A stretch of DNA of 37,790 nucleotides from Priapulus caudatus (lineage: Eukaryota; Priapulida; Priapulimorpha; Priapulimorphida; Priapulidae). Shown one piece after another: positions 1 to 12,700 of this stretch. Every line of letters begins with the position of its first letter. Position 1 is the first letter of the stretch. Below the pieces are notes generated by a model, which searched no databases, was not told where the DNA came from, and saw nothing but the letters and a program-made list of their open reading frames with translations. Position numbers and translations under genes: made by a program. Where the stretch lies: contig NW_014577097.1 in NCBI RefSeq assembly GCF_000485595.1, positions 479,043-516,832 of the forward strand, written 5' to 3'.

Positions 1-700
1 GGTGGCAGGTAGACTGGGGGACTATAGGGTCAGGGTAGCATGGGTAAGTAGGGTGGCAGGCAGACTGGGGGAGTATAGTTCAGTGTAGCATGGGTAATTA
101 GGGTGGCAGGTAAACTTGGGGAATATAGCATCAAGGTAGCAGGGGTAATTAGGGTGGCAGGTAAACTTGGGGAATATAGCATCAAGGTAGCAGGGGTAAT
201 TAGGGTGGCAGGGAGACTGGGGGCGTATAGGGTCAGAGTAGCACAGGTAAGTAGGGTGGCAGGTAGACCGGGGGAGTATAGGGTCAGGGTAGCAGGGGTA
301 AGTAGGGTGGCAGGTAGACGGGGGGCCTATAGGGTCAAGGTAGCAGGGGTAATTATGGTGGCAAGTAGACTGGGGGAATATAGCATCAAGGTAGCAGGGG
401 TAATTAGGGTGGCAGGGAGACTGGGGGCGTATAGGGTCAGAGTAGCACAGGTAAGTAGGGTGGCTGGTAGACTGGGGGCCTATAGGGTCAAGGTAGCAGA
501 GGTAATTAAGGTGGCAGGTAGACTGGGGGAATATAGCATCATGGTAGCAGGGGTAATTAGGGTGGCAGACCTGTAGACTGGGGGAGTATACTAATAGGGT
601 CAGGGTAGCACAGGTAAGTAGGGTGGCAGGTAGACTAGGAGGCTATAGTGTCAGGGCAGCAGGAGTAAGTAGGGTGGCAGGTAGACTGGGGGACTGGGTT
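1..700. repeat. 51-bp minisatellite, about 13 copies
   Basis: Tandem units of 51 bp, with some length variants toward the right end, run from the window edge to about position 700. A typical unit starts gggtggcaggtagactgggg and ends ggggtaatta or ggtaagta. Because 51 is 17 codons, one plus-strand frame stays open from 103 to 576 and would give a 17-residue repeat ([17 protein letters not shown] type). It has no recognisable domain, and the openness follows from the unit length, so I treat it as non-coding. It lies in the MED13 intron that follows the exon at 1138-1225. On the plus strand (antisense to MED13) many units carry a consensus-like CAGGTAAGT. Confidence 0.9.
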
Positions 701-3700
701 AAAGAGGGTTAGGCAGGGTGCAGGTAGGATTGCAAACACACACAGTAATGAACTATGAGAAGGTGATAGCAGTAAGAGAGAGGGTCGTCGCCGCTCGTCA
801 GTGGGTGTGGGTGGGAACTAGGAGTTTGGGGCAAGGACAGACTGAACCGACATATACTGGGTAGAGGTTAGACTGCATGGCGGTTAGGCTGGACGAACAA
901 CTAGCCGAGTACAAGATCGAGGCTGGGGGGGAAGGAGGGCTGGCTGAAGGTTAGACTCACTCCACTCGTTATCCCATAAGGAGTGACTGGAAACAAGGTA
1001 AAGTGCAGTTCGTGTGGAGTTTATGGGAGCATGGCAGTGTAAGTATACATGTGTCACGCTGGGTGCAGGGTAGGCTCTGCGAGCGAGCGAGCGATCGTAC
1101 CCCCAGCGTTCTATGCGTCGCGTACTAGTACTCTTACCTTTCCACGAGGTGATGCAGCGCCTTGAAGAGCAACGTGCGACACTCGTACGACATGCCATTT
1201 TCCCACGATCCGGAGCCCTCGACTTCTGCAACGCAAACCATAAAAAGCGTCACTAAGCCGCACGCATTTACAGGTGGAGGGAACATCAATCTACACATCG
1301 ATCTATGGCCGATCGAGGAAGGTGGAGAAGAATCATCAACAGGGAGGTCAGCCCCAAGCTGAAGTCTCAGCGTGGACCATCCGCGAGAAGAACTACGACA
1401 AAGAAGAAGAAGAAGACAGGTGGATGGCACAATGACAAGAGTTCTGGCCAGAGCAACCTGGATGCACTGGAGAGTAGAGCTTCGCAGTTCGGTGCTGCGC
1501 TGTACAGAGAGATGGGCATGAATAACACGCACCAGGTGTGGTATACGCACGTATCTGCAGTAGTGGGGGAGGAGGAGAACCCTGCAAAAATTCCCCTGGG
1601 TATTTAATTTACAAAAAAATACATCATCAAAACACACGTAGATATATATATCATTGCAGCGTTTTTAACCTGGCACTTGCTCGCCCGTGATCTGCCGAGC
1701 CACAACTGAACTTTTTACGAACTGTCTATTTTCGTGATTTTTACTACAAAATCGATTCCGGCAGCGCGGCTTTTCCCAGCAGCCGGAGCAACGGCAATTT
1801 GCACATGTAGCCTAGGTAAGGCAGCGGGAGCGCTGTCGCATGCAGAAGGTCACTGTACCGTACCACTGTACGACATGCAACCTGCCGTCCTACGTACGCT
1901 GGCACTGTGAACAAAGCTATAGTTCTACGCTATAGTTCACGCGGCACGACAGTACCAGTAACCGTGAAAGCATCATGCTAGAAGTACATGACATCCCAAA
2001 TCAGTCTCAAACACACCACAAGCCCATATTGCATTTCTGCTGTGAGCAAACCGAACTGTTTACACTTCATGAATGTAGTAGTACCACATGCCACACACAT
2101 ACACACACGCACAACTCTGAGCACACGCTGTATGCATTGCACGAGGGAATTTTTTCGCCCGTGTGCAGACGACAGAATCTGCGTGACCATCACACAATGT
2201 GTGTACATGAAAACAGCGAGCACGCGCTGTTTCGCAGAGCACTGACCTACATTGCCACATATTCCAACTAACATTAATTTTATTTATGTAGCATGTGTCT
2301 CTTGCTGACGTCTGCGTGCGGGTTTTATTATGTGTGCGCCTACTGCGGCAAGCGATGCTGCAGACCAATTATTAGTTTACATAGCACAGCGGCATGTTTA
2401 CGTGTCAGATTCAAAGCACGAAGTGACACCCAATACCACTGCCATCAACTAGCTTACAGTACTATAGTAATGACGTACACGCTCGTTACACACTACAAGA
2501 TTATTACAAGTCTTTGCAAATCTTACAAATCTTTTCATTTAGCAAGTAGCTGCAGTACGCATGTAGATTTTGTTGTATTTGCCTACAGCTACTGAATGTT
2601 CAGCTACAGTTATTTCATGTTTTCCTACAGACTGACATGAAGTAACCGTGGACAAATATGCATTACTGACAGTATATGCATATTTGTCCACGGTTACTTC
2701 ATGTCAACATATTGTCATTGCATTTTCACGGCTAGTTATTGCATACAATTAATTAACGGCTACTGCAATCTTTAGACATATGATTTCCTTTAACAGCTAA
2801 ATAGGCAATGGGCCGAGGTGGCAAAATCAGTCTGAAAAATTACTTTCGTTTGACACTTCATGGTCCATGGAACCAAGTTTAATTTTGGCTATAAGTAATA
2901 TACATTATCCTGATGATAAATCACCAATGTTCACCCCAAAATTCTTGCACATTAGTTTGTAATAAGCGTTTGAAAGGTGGAATTTTCCGAAACAGGCAAA
3001 TTCTGCCAATAGATGGCTGTATGCGAAGCTTGAACCAATCACGGTGCTCCATTTCACCATAATGGCAGCCCCACGATTTGTAGTTGTAATAACAGACCAA
3101 GTAAATACTAAGACTTAGTGAATGAATAGTGATATAATATAATGATATCTGATAAATAATAGTAGATAAAATAGATTAGGATTAAATCACTGCAAGATAA
3201 TTTCAATTTCTACCCCCAGAGCTCTGTGGTTAGATTAGTGACTGTGGACACTGTGACAGTGTTAGTCCGTACCACTACTAGTACTGGTCACTACCAGTAC
3301 CAGTGCCAGTGCAGTGGCGAAACGATCTTTTCATTCAATGTTTATAAAATAAATGTAATGTTGCAATAAGTGAGTGTTATGAATTAAATATTCTTCAATT
3401 AGGTCGTGGTGACATGCCAGCCACCGTTGAATTTAGGGGCTGTCTCTACTTTGATCATTTACTTATGTCAAGACAAGAGTAATCACAGTATGTAATGATT
3501 AAGTTATAATGATTATCATAGACATAGTTATGTGGGACAAACAGTCATATAAATCATAGAATTAAGATAAGTTGCTGGGTTGAAATTCACGTTGTCAGTA
3601 CTTAGCAAGAGAATGGCATTCTTTCCTGACATTGCCATTGGAGACCCAACCGTGTGATTTAGATAGCAGAACAAATCAGTAGAGCAAGCTAGATTATTTG

Positions 3701-6700
3701 AGGTAAAAATGCAAAATAGTATTAGTTTATAGCCTTACAGCTCTCAAAAGAGGATCAAATATAAAAATTAGTATTTATATTCTTCTAGAAAGGCAAAACC
3801 ACAGGCAAGCTACATTTTGCATATCAGTACAGTCTAAATAATGCATATAGCATGGTTCTTAAACTATCGTAATAACAAGAAAAATCCTTGTAGGTCTACA
3901 TTCAGTAACACTTCTGGCTAGCTCTTGATTAGTTTGATCAAATTGAGTCATGTCATTGCAAACACTATAGTAACTTACACAAAAGAATTGTGCTCGAGAA
4001 TCTAAATACAAATGCACATGTACGTCGTACGATACGGTGTGACGATTCACTGATACATCGGCCCACAATATGGTAATCGATATGCACCATCCGTATCGTG
4101 ATACAAACGATACAGATGAATTCTTTCTTCTATCTTATGAACTCCCTCTCAGTATCATGTAAATATCCTTGGCTGTCGTAGAAACCTGGGTCAATATATG
4201 TGGCACACTTGTATTGCCCCAAAAATTGTTACTGCAAAACAATAAAGAGTGCGAACTGACAGACTGGTGCGTGTCGGTACTACACACGTATTGTAGCATT
4301 GTTGTACCTCCTTAGCCACTTGATGGGACAAAAATATAGGAAATATAGCAGGTTATCCTGCAAAATATAGGCGGAATATAGGAATTTTGAGGAATTGAGC
4401 AGAAGCTGTGCACACATTCACCCTACAACCTTGGCTCCTGGAAGGTCTCTAGGTTGAAACAATTCAGAGATACTCACTGTCTGCAGGAATAGGATACTGA
4501 CTTTTCAAAGAGATGCACATGACCTGTAAAACTTCACAATAACAGCTCTACTCAGAATGCTTGGTGTAATCCAGGTCCACCAGATAGAAGTGGAGTGCAT
4601 TGATATGGGACTATATAGTACAGCAAGTTCTGGTGAACATGTTCTTATGAACTACAGTGCCATCCATCCTACAAATATAATCTTTTATGCCAAGGATTAC
4701 TTGCATGTACTCTAAAGTCTACAAGCATCACAGATGCCATAGACAGGATACACAATCAAATCTCCATAACTAGCTGGCAAGGCATTGTCATACAAATAAG
4801 AATACTATACTACCAACTTATAATGTATCAGGAGCCAAGGAATTATTATAGAGAAGATTGCTGCAACAAATGATTTTGACATATATTTGTACATGGCTTT
4901 GATATACTCATATTACGTTGAGTATAGGACGTTGTTATGAAAGTATTTGGATACATATTTTCTGTCTGTCATGATACGTATCGACGGTATCGTATCATGA
5001 CTTACGTGTCGAGATACGTATCGTATCGTGATCCTAGTGTATCGTTACACCTCTAATGCATGCCTATACTTTCTAACTGCCAAAATATCTGCAAGGGGGA
5101 CAAGAGAGATGGTTTAATTTTGCATCTGTTTTAATCACCTTGGACTGCATGCATATTCACAAAAAGCTAGCTTCAAGGCCAGCTACCAATTTAATCGATA
5201 CGCAAAATACAGGTATATTTTATTTCAGGCACTTCAACGGTTTAAAATTGACTTTTGATATTTTATATGTAAGTCGTATATATCTGAATTTATTGCCTTT
5301 TACATCCAGAATCGGTACAAACTGCAAAGTCATACTTACCGTAATATGTAACATTATACTCGGGACTATACAAAATCAGTATGTGTGCTACCCCAGCAGC
5401 AACAGAAAAGCATTGCCAATGCCAATTACGCACGAATGATACTCCTAGTAAACGTAATTGTAATATACAGCAAATTCAATGTAGGACATTTTAATCTGTC
5501 AATGGTACTAGATCACACACACTAAAGAACACATGCAAAATGTAATGTCTCCCCCTACATTTGCAGCATGAATTTACTCTTCATCACTAGTGTCATCTTC
5601 AGAAATACCCTCATCTTCTGCTCTATGTGGCTGCTGAATATCTAAATACTGTTTGTAAGAACACAGCTCATATCAGAACACTGCAGCTTGTTATCTCTAC
5701 ATGTATACATGTGCACTTTCAATGCAAGCACCCAGTTTTGTTGCATTTACATGCAATGTATTTTTGCAGAGCATCAGGTGCAAAAGAAATGCTATATTCC
5801 AAACTGGTTACAGGGTTCTCCCTCCGTTGCGCAAAAAATAGGTAGCGTGCGATACAGTAACCATGGCCGTAAAACAAACGGGAACGCACTACACACAGTT
5901 TTACTTCGTACACAAGATGGCATTTAATCCACGCGATAACAATTAGCGCGATCTACATGCTAGGAAAAGGTCAAACTTTACAAAGCTCCCCTTCAACAAA
6001 TGCTCCCAAGCACAGACTCCCTCTTAATTATTAAGCCGCTGCGCATTTAGCGAGTTATAGCCGCATAAACGCACTTCGCACAGGTGGACAGACACTGCCT
6101 CGTTCCTGCTACGTCACGCGCCGCTGGAGGGAGAAGCTGAAAGAGAATGCCAAGAAGTGGGAGGCGCAGGGGGAAGGCATGCGATAAAATGCGTCCGGGT
6201 GGGAATAGCCGAAAACGTGTACAGGCTGTAGGAATATTAGAAAATGTGTAGGGGGTGGGAATAGCAGAAAATGCGTAAGCTGTCAGCAGGAATGGGATCA
6301 AATTCAACGGGAGAGATTAGTGTACTGTGCGACACGTGTCAACACGTGTGTAATGGGCAGTTATGTACGACCTGTTAGTAGGCCTACACTGCAGTCTACT
6401 AGACTGACTGTAGTGACGTCTCGTGGTATTAACGGTTTGACATAGATACAGGGTAGCAAGAAGCAAGAGCTAGTGCTATGTGCAACAGCACCCATGCGCT
6501 TATTTATTTATTAACGACAAATTCTCCCTTATCTTCCTCTACGTACATCCGTTCTCTCGTTCTTACATTTTTGAAATTATTTCTAATGAATACTGAACTG
6601 GAAGAAATACTTTGTACGTAGCATAGTGTAAACACGAGTTAACTGGGGATAATTCTTACACTTAACTCATTGAAAGTACTCGGGAAAAGTTAAGCAGATA

Positions 6701-9700
6701 AAATAGATACTGGGAGATGGGGGGAGACAAGGCTCTCAGGAAACTATTAGTATACATATTAAAAGACTGGAGCGATGTTAGGAGAGAGCGAGGCAGATGT
6801 TAGCGGATAAGCGATCTTGTGGGAATGTCAGATGTGATGTCAATAGTAACGAACTGGGCGGAAGGTCAGTAGAGCTGAGATTGGTGATTTGAGGGAAGAG
6901 AAGATGGATAAATAGAAAGAGCAGTAGATGGAGGGGGTAAGGGCACTAGATGAGGTAATGGGAGATGCAGAAGAAGAAGGAAAAGAATGGGGGAGTAGGG
7001 CGAGCAGTACGTGAAGAAATGGGAGTAGGTGGAGGGAAGTAGATAACACGCTACCAATTATAATCTTGCTCGGTTAATCGTGATTAATGAAGGAGATACG
7101 CTAATCTTTAGTACTGGCTTTCGCCTAAGCGCGTTATACACACTGACATTCTCCTTTCCAAATTCGCTTACTTATTAACCTTTCGCCCATCAAGTCTCTC
7201 ATCTACTAGCAGCTTTTTCCTGGTTAATCAATTCACCTTCTGACTTAATTACGAGAAGGCGTGCCGTCATAATGGTCTACATCTCTTATGAGAGGCTGCT
7301 GCTATGGTTACAGCGAGCCGCGCGGGTCCTGTCACATCCACGCTGCTGCTGCTGCGTGCTGGCGCTACACAACACACCCACCGTTCCCCCTCATCCTCCC
7401 TCCCGCTCTCCCTCCCTCCCCATCTACACATCTCTATTATTCTCTCCCGTGCGCACACACACGCACGCACACGCGCACGCGCGCATATTTGCATGCGCGC
7501 ATATTTGCATGCGTTCGTCATTACCAAATCAATATGTGATGGTTACGATGATCTTTTTTCCTTTGTTGTAAAATTATTAAATTATTTAGATAAACACTGT
7601 TGTCAGCGAGGTGAAAAATCACCGGCAGCATTACGCCGACGATGTACCGTTCAGTGCTAAAGTTTATGTAAACAGCGCCTGTTATTTTCCAGCCAGAGAA
7701 TCCTGTTAAGAATGGAGGAAAGGGGAGCATGGCGTATCTGGTACCATCGGTGTCAGTCAAACACGAAGGAAACACGTTTTTGCTGTCACGACACTCGGTT
7801 GCGGAAACTCGGCTGCTGAGAGCAGTCAACCAGGAAAACGGCACACCAATAATTAGCACGCCGCCTCTCACGCTCTTCCCACGCACTCGTGCAACCACGC
7901 ACGCACGCACCCACCAACGCATGCACACCCACATGTGCGTGGCCCAAAGCACTCTCACCACCTATACACCGATCCTCTCACGCCCGCATACACACACACA
8001 CACACGCGCACAAGCTGACACGCGCACATAGTCGCAGTGCTGATCAATATGGACATGAAATTTTAATACCAGCTTTCAGAAACGAGTCGATTTGCAAGCT
8101 GTATTGATTATGAACGCGGAGTAAAATCTGAACACACAACGCCGCGCCGCGACGCGAGCACTTGTGAGACAATTTCTTGCTCAGTATATTATCAGGACAA
8201 TTACAAGCATGACAGCGCCGCGTGTAGACACTGCCACGCCAGAATGAAGCAGGTTAAATAGGGTTGGAGGAAAAGGGAAACAATGTCTACAGTGCTCATG
8301 GGTCTGTCCGTTGGAGTTGTGGTGCACAGGCACTTGAAACGTCTCAATAAAAAAAAATTGGTTCAAGCTTCACATAGAGCACCGTGATTGGTTCAAGCTT
8401 CACATAGAGCACCGTGATTGGTTCAAGCTTCACATAGAGCACCGTGATTGGATCAAGCTTCGCATACAGCCATCAATTGGCAGAATTTGTCTGTTTCGGA
8501 AAATTCCACTTTTCAAAAGCTTATTACAAACTAATGTGCAAGAATTTTGGGGTGAACATTGGTGATTTATAATCAGGATAATGTATTTAACCTAGATAAC
8601 CAGATTTAAACTTGGTTCCATGAGGTGTCAAACGAAAGTGAACAATAGTCACTCTTGGCTTGGCCCATGGCCTAAAAGCTAACCAGTGCACACAAGGCTC
8701 ATAATTAACACCACCAACGTTAGCAACTGCTGCTAAATCCCCCAATTTTTACCTAAAATTTTAAATTGAAGGCTAAATTTGCTACCATAACTGCCTGGTC
8801 ACGTTGGTAAAATTTGCAAAACCAACATCAATTGGACAAAATCCAGGTTGTTAGGAGCAAAAAGGAAACTTCACCGTATAATGAAATTAAGTGCTATTTT
8901 TATGTCGTACGATGGCAGACGCATATTATTATGTTTGCTTTGCGAACACGTGATTGACTGCTAAATATTTTATGCGCTAGCGAGCATGTGCAACCATGTA
9001 AAGTAAATTAATTACGAGCCCTATTATAACTTTGGCTAAACACCTACAGGTATTACATGATCCCCTTTGCAGTAATCATATGTACAGCTCAGAGAGCAAC
9101 TGACATCGAGTGCTACTCAAAATCGCAGTATAAATCAAGTCCGTTAAAATATTGGCTTAGCAACAAAAACATGCAGCAGCACAATTACACGGCTCTGCTC
9201 CATGCGGGAGCAGATCTAAATCGACATGCTAGCGCTGCACAAAGCTTTCCCCGTGCATGCCGCAACCTGTATCGAAGAATCTTCAGCAAAACGTTCGGCT
9301 GTACTACAACGGTGAGATTTGTGCGATTAAGTGCGAATTCTCGGCAGCGAATGCTGATTCCGCTGTTCAAAACAAACGTCATCGCGTCGCCGCCGAGAGC
9401 GTGAATGAAGGAGCTGACCGCTATTTACACGTACACGTCGTCGAAAACACGGTCGACAATCTCGCTCGGCCGCAGATTGCCTTCCTGCCTTCACCGCTGG
9501 TCGCGCTCCTTTCAAAGCGTCGCGGTTTCACCGCGGAAGCCAGGAAATCACTGTTCGCTGCTGCCGCGCCGCTCGCAGACGGCGAGGAGACGCGCCGGCT
9601 GCCTGCGCGCCACTCGTAGACCCATCAATACATCTGCTGTTGACTCTATGTACTGTACTGTAATAAACAGATGAAGAACAGCTCTGCCTGCTCGCCGTGC

Positions 9701-12700
9701 CTCTGTGCGTGGAAGGCGGCTAGGCAGGCAGGCAGCAGCGCCGCGCTCCCCCTGGCACTGTGAACTTCACACAAACCTCGCCGGCCGCTGTCACCGGCCG
9801 TGACTGCTGACCGGCCAGCGGCACTGTAACGCAGGGTAGCATCGCAGGTCTGAACACAGAGGAGGGGGGAGGGTGCGTGTGTGTAGCGGTCTCACTGTGC
9901 GCCACCGGCAACGCAGCATTTATGTTGTGACACAATTTACTACTGCACACGATGACAGCCGATACAAGCTTCACTATACTGACACTCTACACGCTACTGC
10001 GCCTTAGGACTGTTAGTATCATCACCTAACACGCTAACCTAACCTGGATCAGAACTGAAGTGTTTACCCTCTCTCCCTCCATCAGCAGACAATCTGTACC
10101 CTAACCTGGATCAGGTGTTAGAGCTCCCTCCCTCGGCTGATAACGCATACGCTAACCAGGATCAAAAGTGTAAACTTTCCTCCCTCAGCTGGGAACGTGT
10201 ACCCTAACCTGGACCAAAACTTTAAACCTTCCTCCCTAAGCTGGCAACCCGTACCCTAACCCGGACCAAAACTTCAGACCTTCCTCCCTAAGCTAGCAAC
10301 GCGTACCCTAACTAGGATCAAAAGGCCAAAACTATATCGATCAACTGGGGTAATGCTATCCCCCGGGCGTGGAGGGAGGTGACCGCAACGTGGCAGCACT
10401 AGTGTTAGGATTAGGGTCAGGGTTAGGGTTAGGGTTAGGATTAGGGTTAGGGTTAGGGGTTTTGCATCATGATATCTGTCCCCACACCATAGATTAATTT
10501 TTGTGGATCACAATGCCTATCTATAGCGCTGCGAGATATATATTTTTAGTTGTAGGGTTAGTGTTGGAGGTCTTGTAGTTAGAGTTACCGTTAGGGTTAA
10601 TGTTTTGAACGTCATCGTCAACGTTATCACGTGACCTCCCTCCACGCCCGGGGGATAGCAACACCCGATTAACTGCCACTCCGTACTCTAACCTGGGCCA
10701 AAAAACTTGTATGCCCCCCCCCCTACGCCTTGCACTCTAACCTTTAAGTTCAATATAGTACTTAAAAGCAACTATCACACACAAACACACAACATACACC
10801 CCCCCCCCCACACACACACAAACATACACACACCATAACAAGCAAACACAGGTACAAGTGCACTCCAGCACAACACTTCGGGAAACGAATCTATCCGATT
10901 CCCGAGTCGCCGAGACCTAGTTCAGCCTACCAGGCTCGCGCGACCTCTACAGCCCAGCCTGTTAGTCTAGTCTGCCTGCCTATCAACGACAACCGAATAC
11001 AGCTCATTGAAACGACCATAGGCACGAGCGGGCCCAGCAAAATGCCAGCTGTGGGTACGCTAGTCTGGCACTATCAGTTTCCAGACAACGCGAAATTGCG
11101 CACAAAAAACGACAACACCACCGCGGAGCGATGCAGATTGCGTCGCTCTATAATCCACGATCTTACATTGACCCAGAGCCAAGTAGCAAACTGTACATGT
11201 GTGCCATAGCTGGCAGGTACAAGCCTGCTGCACAGAACTGGTTCCTTGACTATCGGGCACGATCAAAGCCCTAGCACTGCGGCTCCCAGTAAAACAACCG
11301 GGCATTGTGTTAAGCATAGTTAGCAGCGAGCAAACGCCGCACGCATTCATGCCTACCGTGGAACTAAAGCTGACTCCTACAAGTTTTTAACACTAACAGC
11401 CGTATATGAAACGACAAATATGTACTGCAGTAAATGAGAATGTACGCGTGCACTAACGGACCGTGTTCCACGCATATTTAGCGCATTTCGCAATATTCTT
11501 TCGTCAAGTACGCCAGTGACTGTTTAGAGATTTTATAATCCCTAACAACACGCTGCGATTAGAGATTTAATTAATCTGATTTGAATTTAAAACGAACTGA
11601 TGCAGACAAAAAATATTCTGTAACAATTTCATTAACATCCAATCTCAGTCACTCACTCGTGATATTTCTATCACGGAATCAATGCCTTCTGGCAATATCT
11701 CGTACAGCATTTAATAGTTTGAGCAGAGTAACCGGTAGCCATGGCAGCTGATACGCGTGTAAATCAGCTGGTGCTGACATCAGATACTGCGTCGTGCATG
11801 TGCGCGAGTGAAACGTTAAACATACTGTCACTGTACAATGTACATGTATTACAGTAGGCATGTGCATAAACAGTACAACGCGCTTCTTAGAACAATTTCT
11901 ATGACACTGTAACTAGGTGGTAAATAAACGACATGCAACTAAAACAAATTTAACATGGAGATATAACATACATGATGTATTCACAGAGATAAAAAAAAAC
12001 ATGCCATATGTTCAGATGTTGGTGAGAAAAAACCACAGTGCATTGCCACATCTCTCAGCCGCATTTGGATTCAGTCAATTACGCACGTAAGACTCTATGG
12101 AACACAATTGCAAGATGAATTGCCAGCGGTTCCCCGAACTAGGCTGCTGTTACTCACAGCTGCATTCTGTTCTAGCAGCAAACAGCAGCCAGCGAAAATA
12201 TGTGTAAACCGGCACACAAGCTTTAGTGCAAATTAGGACCTGATCCCCTGCTCCTCTATGGCTGGCTGCCTACAGTGCATTATAATAGCTTCAGAGGGGC
12301 AACGACATGATTATGTCACTCCTGTGCAAGCTGCCCTATTTTTCCTGCGCAGCAGTAACCAAATCCACCTACTCTGGGTTGAGAGGCTAGGCACACTCTA
12401 AACAAATGGTTGTTATAAGACACTGTAGAGGGGCTACCCTCTTATGATTGCTTGCACGTGCACGGCTACTGCTATTTTAGCAGACCGCAATTAAGGCTAG
12501 ATGACATTATTTAACACAACATCTCTCGAGGTAGACAAAACATTTTTGAAGTTTTAACAGTGAACAATTTCCTGGACTAGCTTTCAGATTAACTAGACTA
12601 ACTTTCACATTTACCTGTTAGCTCCCTGCTGAGAATGTTGTTGAGGTTAGGCTCATCTCCATACCAAAATATCCACAGTTCCTTTGTAAACATTAGGTGG

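Larger units (their letters stand above)
1226..12614 (-). other. MED13: MED13 intron 2 (about 11.4 kb), repeat-rich
   Basis: The intron is bounded by donor AACAG/gtaaat at 12614 and the acceptor at 1226. I see no convincing functional gene inside. Identified contents are listed separately: hairpin at 2.6 kb, dispersed repeat copies at 2.8 and 8.4 kb, a candidate 1-kb transposon at 4.0-5.05 kb, a decayed ORF at 5.6-5.8 kb, CA-rich tracts at 7.4-8.0 kb, a GC-rich stretch at 9.3-9.85 kb, and a minisatellite plus telomere-like element at 10.0-10.7 kb. In 1226-2632, 3061-4035, 5821-7440 and 10.7-12.6 kb I see only unassigned sequence, apart from a C-run and CA repeats at 10.71-10.83 kb. Confidence 0.85.

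Noticed and set aside
103-576. 157-residue open frame with 17-residue repeats
   Set aside because: The frame is open only because the minisatellite unit is 51 bp; there is no domain, and the unit drifts out of frame beyond 576.
1305-1607. Lysine-rich 100-residue plus-strand frame
   Set aside because: It lies in MED13 intron 2 immediately beside exon 3, antisense to it, with no similarity I recognise.
9257-9619. 120-residue open frame in the GC-rich stretch
   Set aside because: No recognisable motif, several overlapping open frames, and GC-rich composition make a chance ORF likely.
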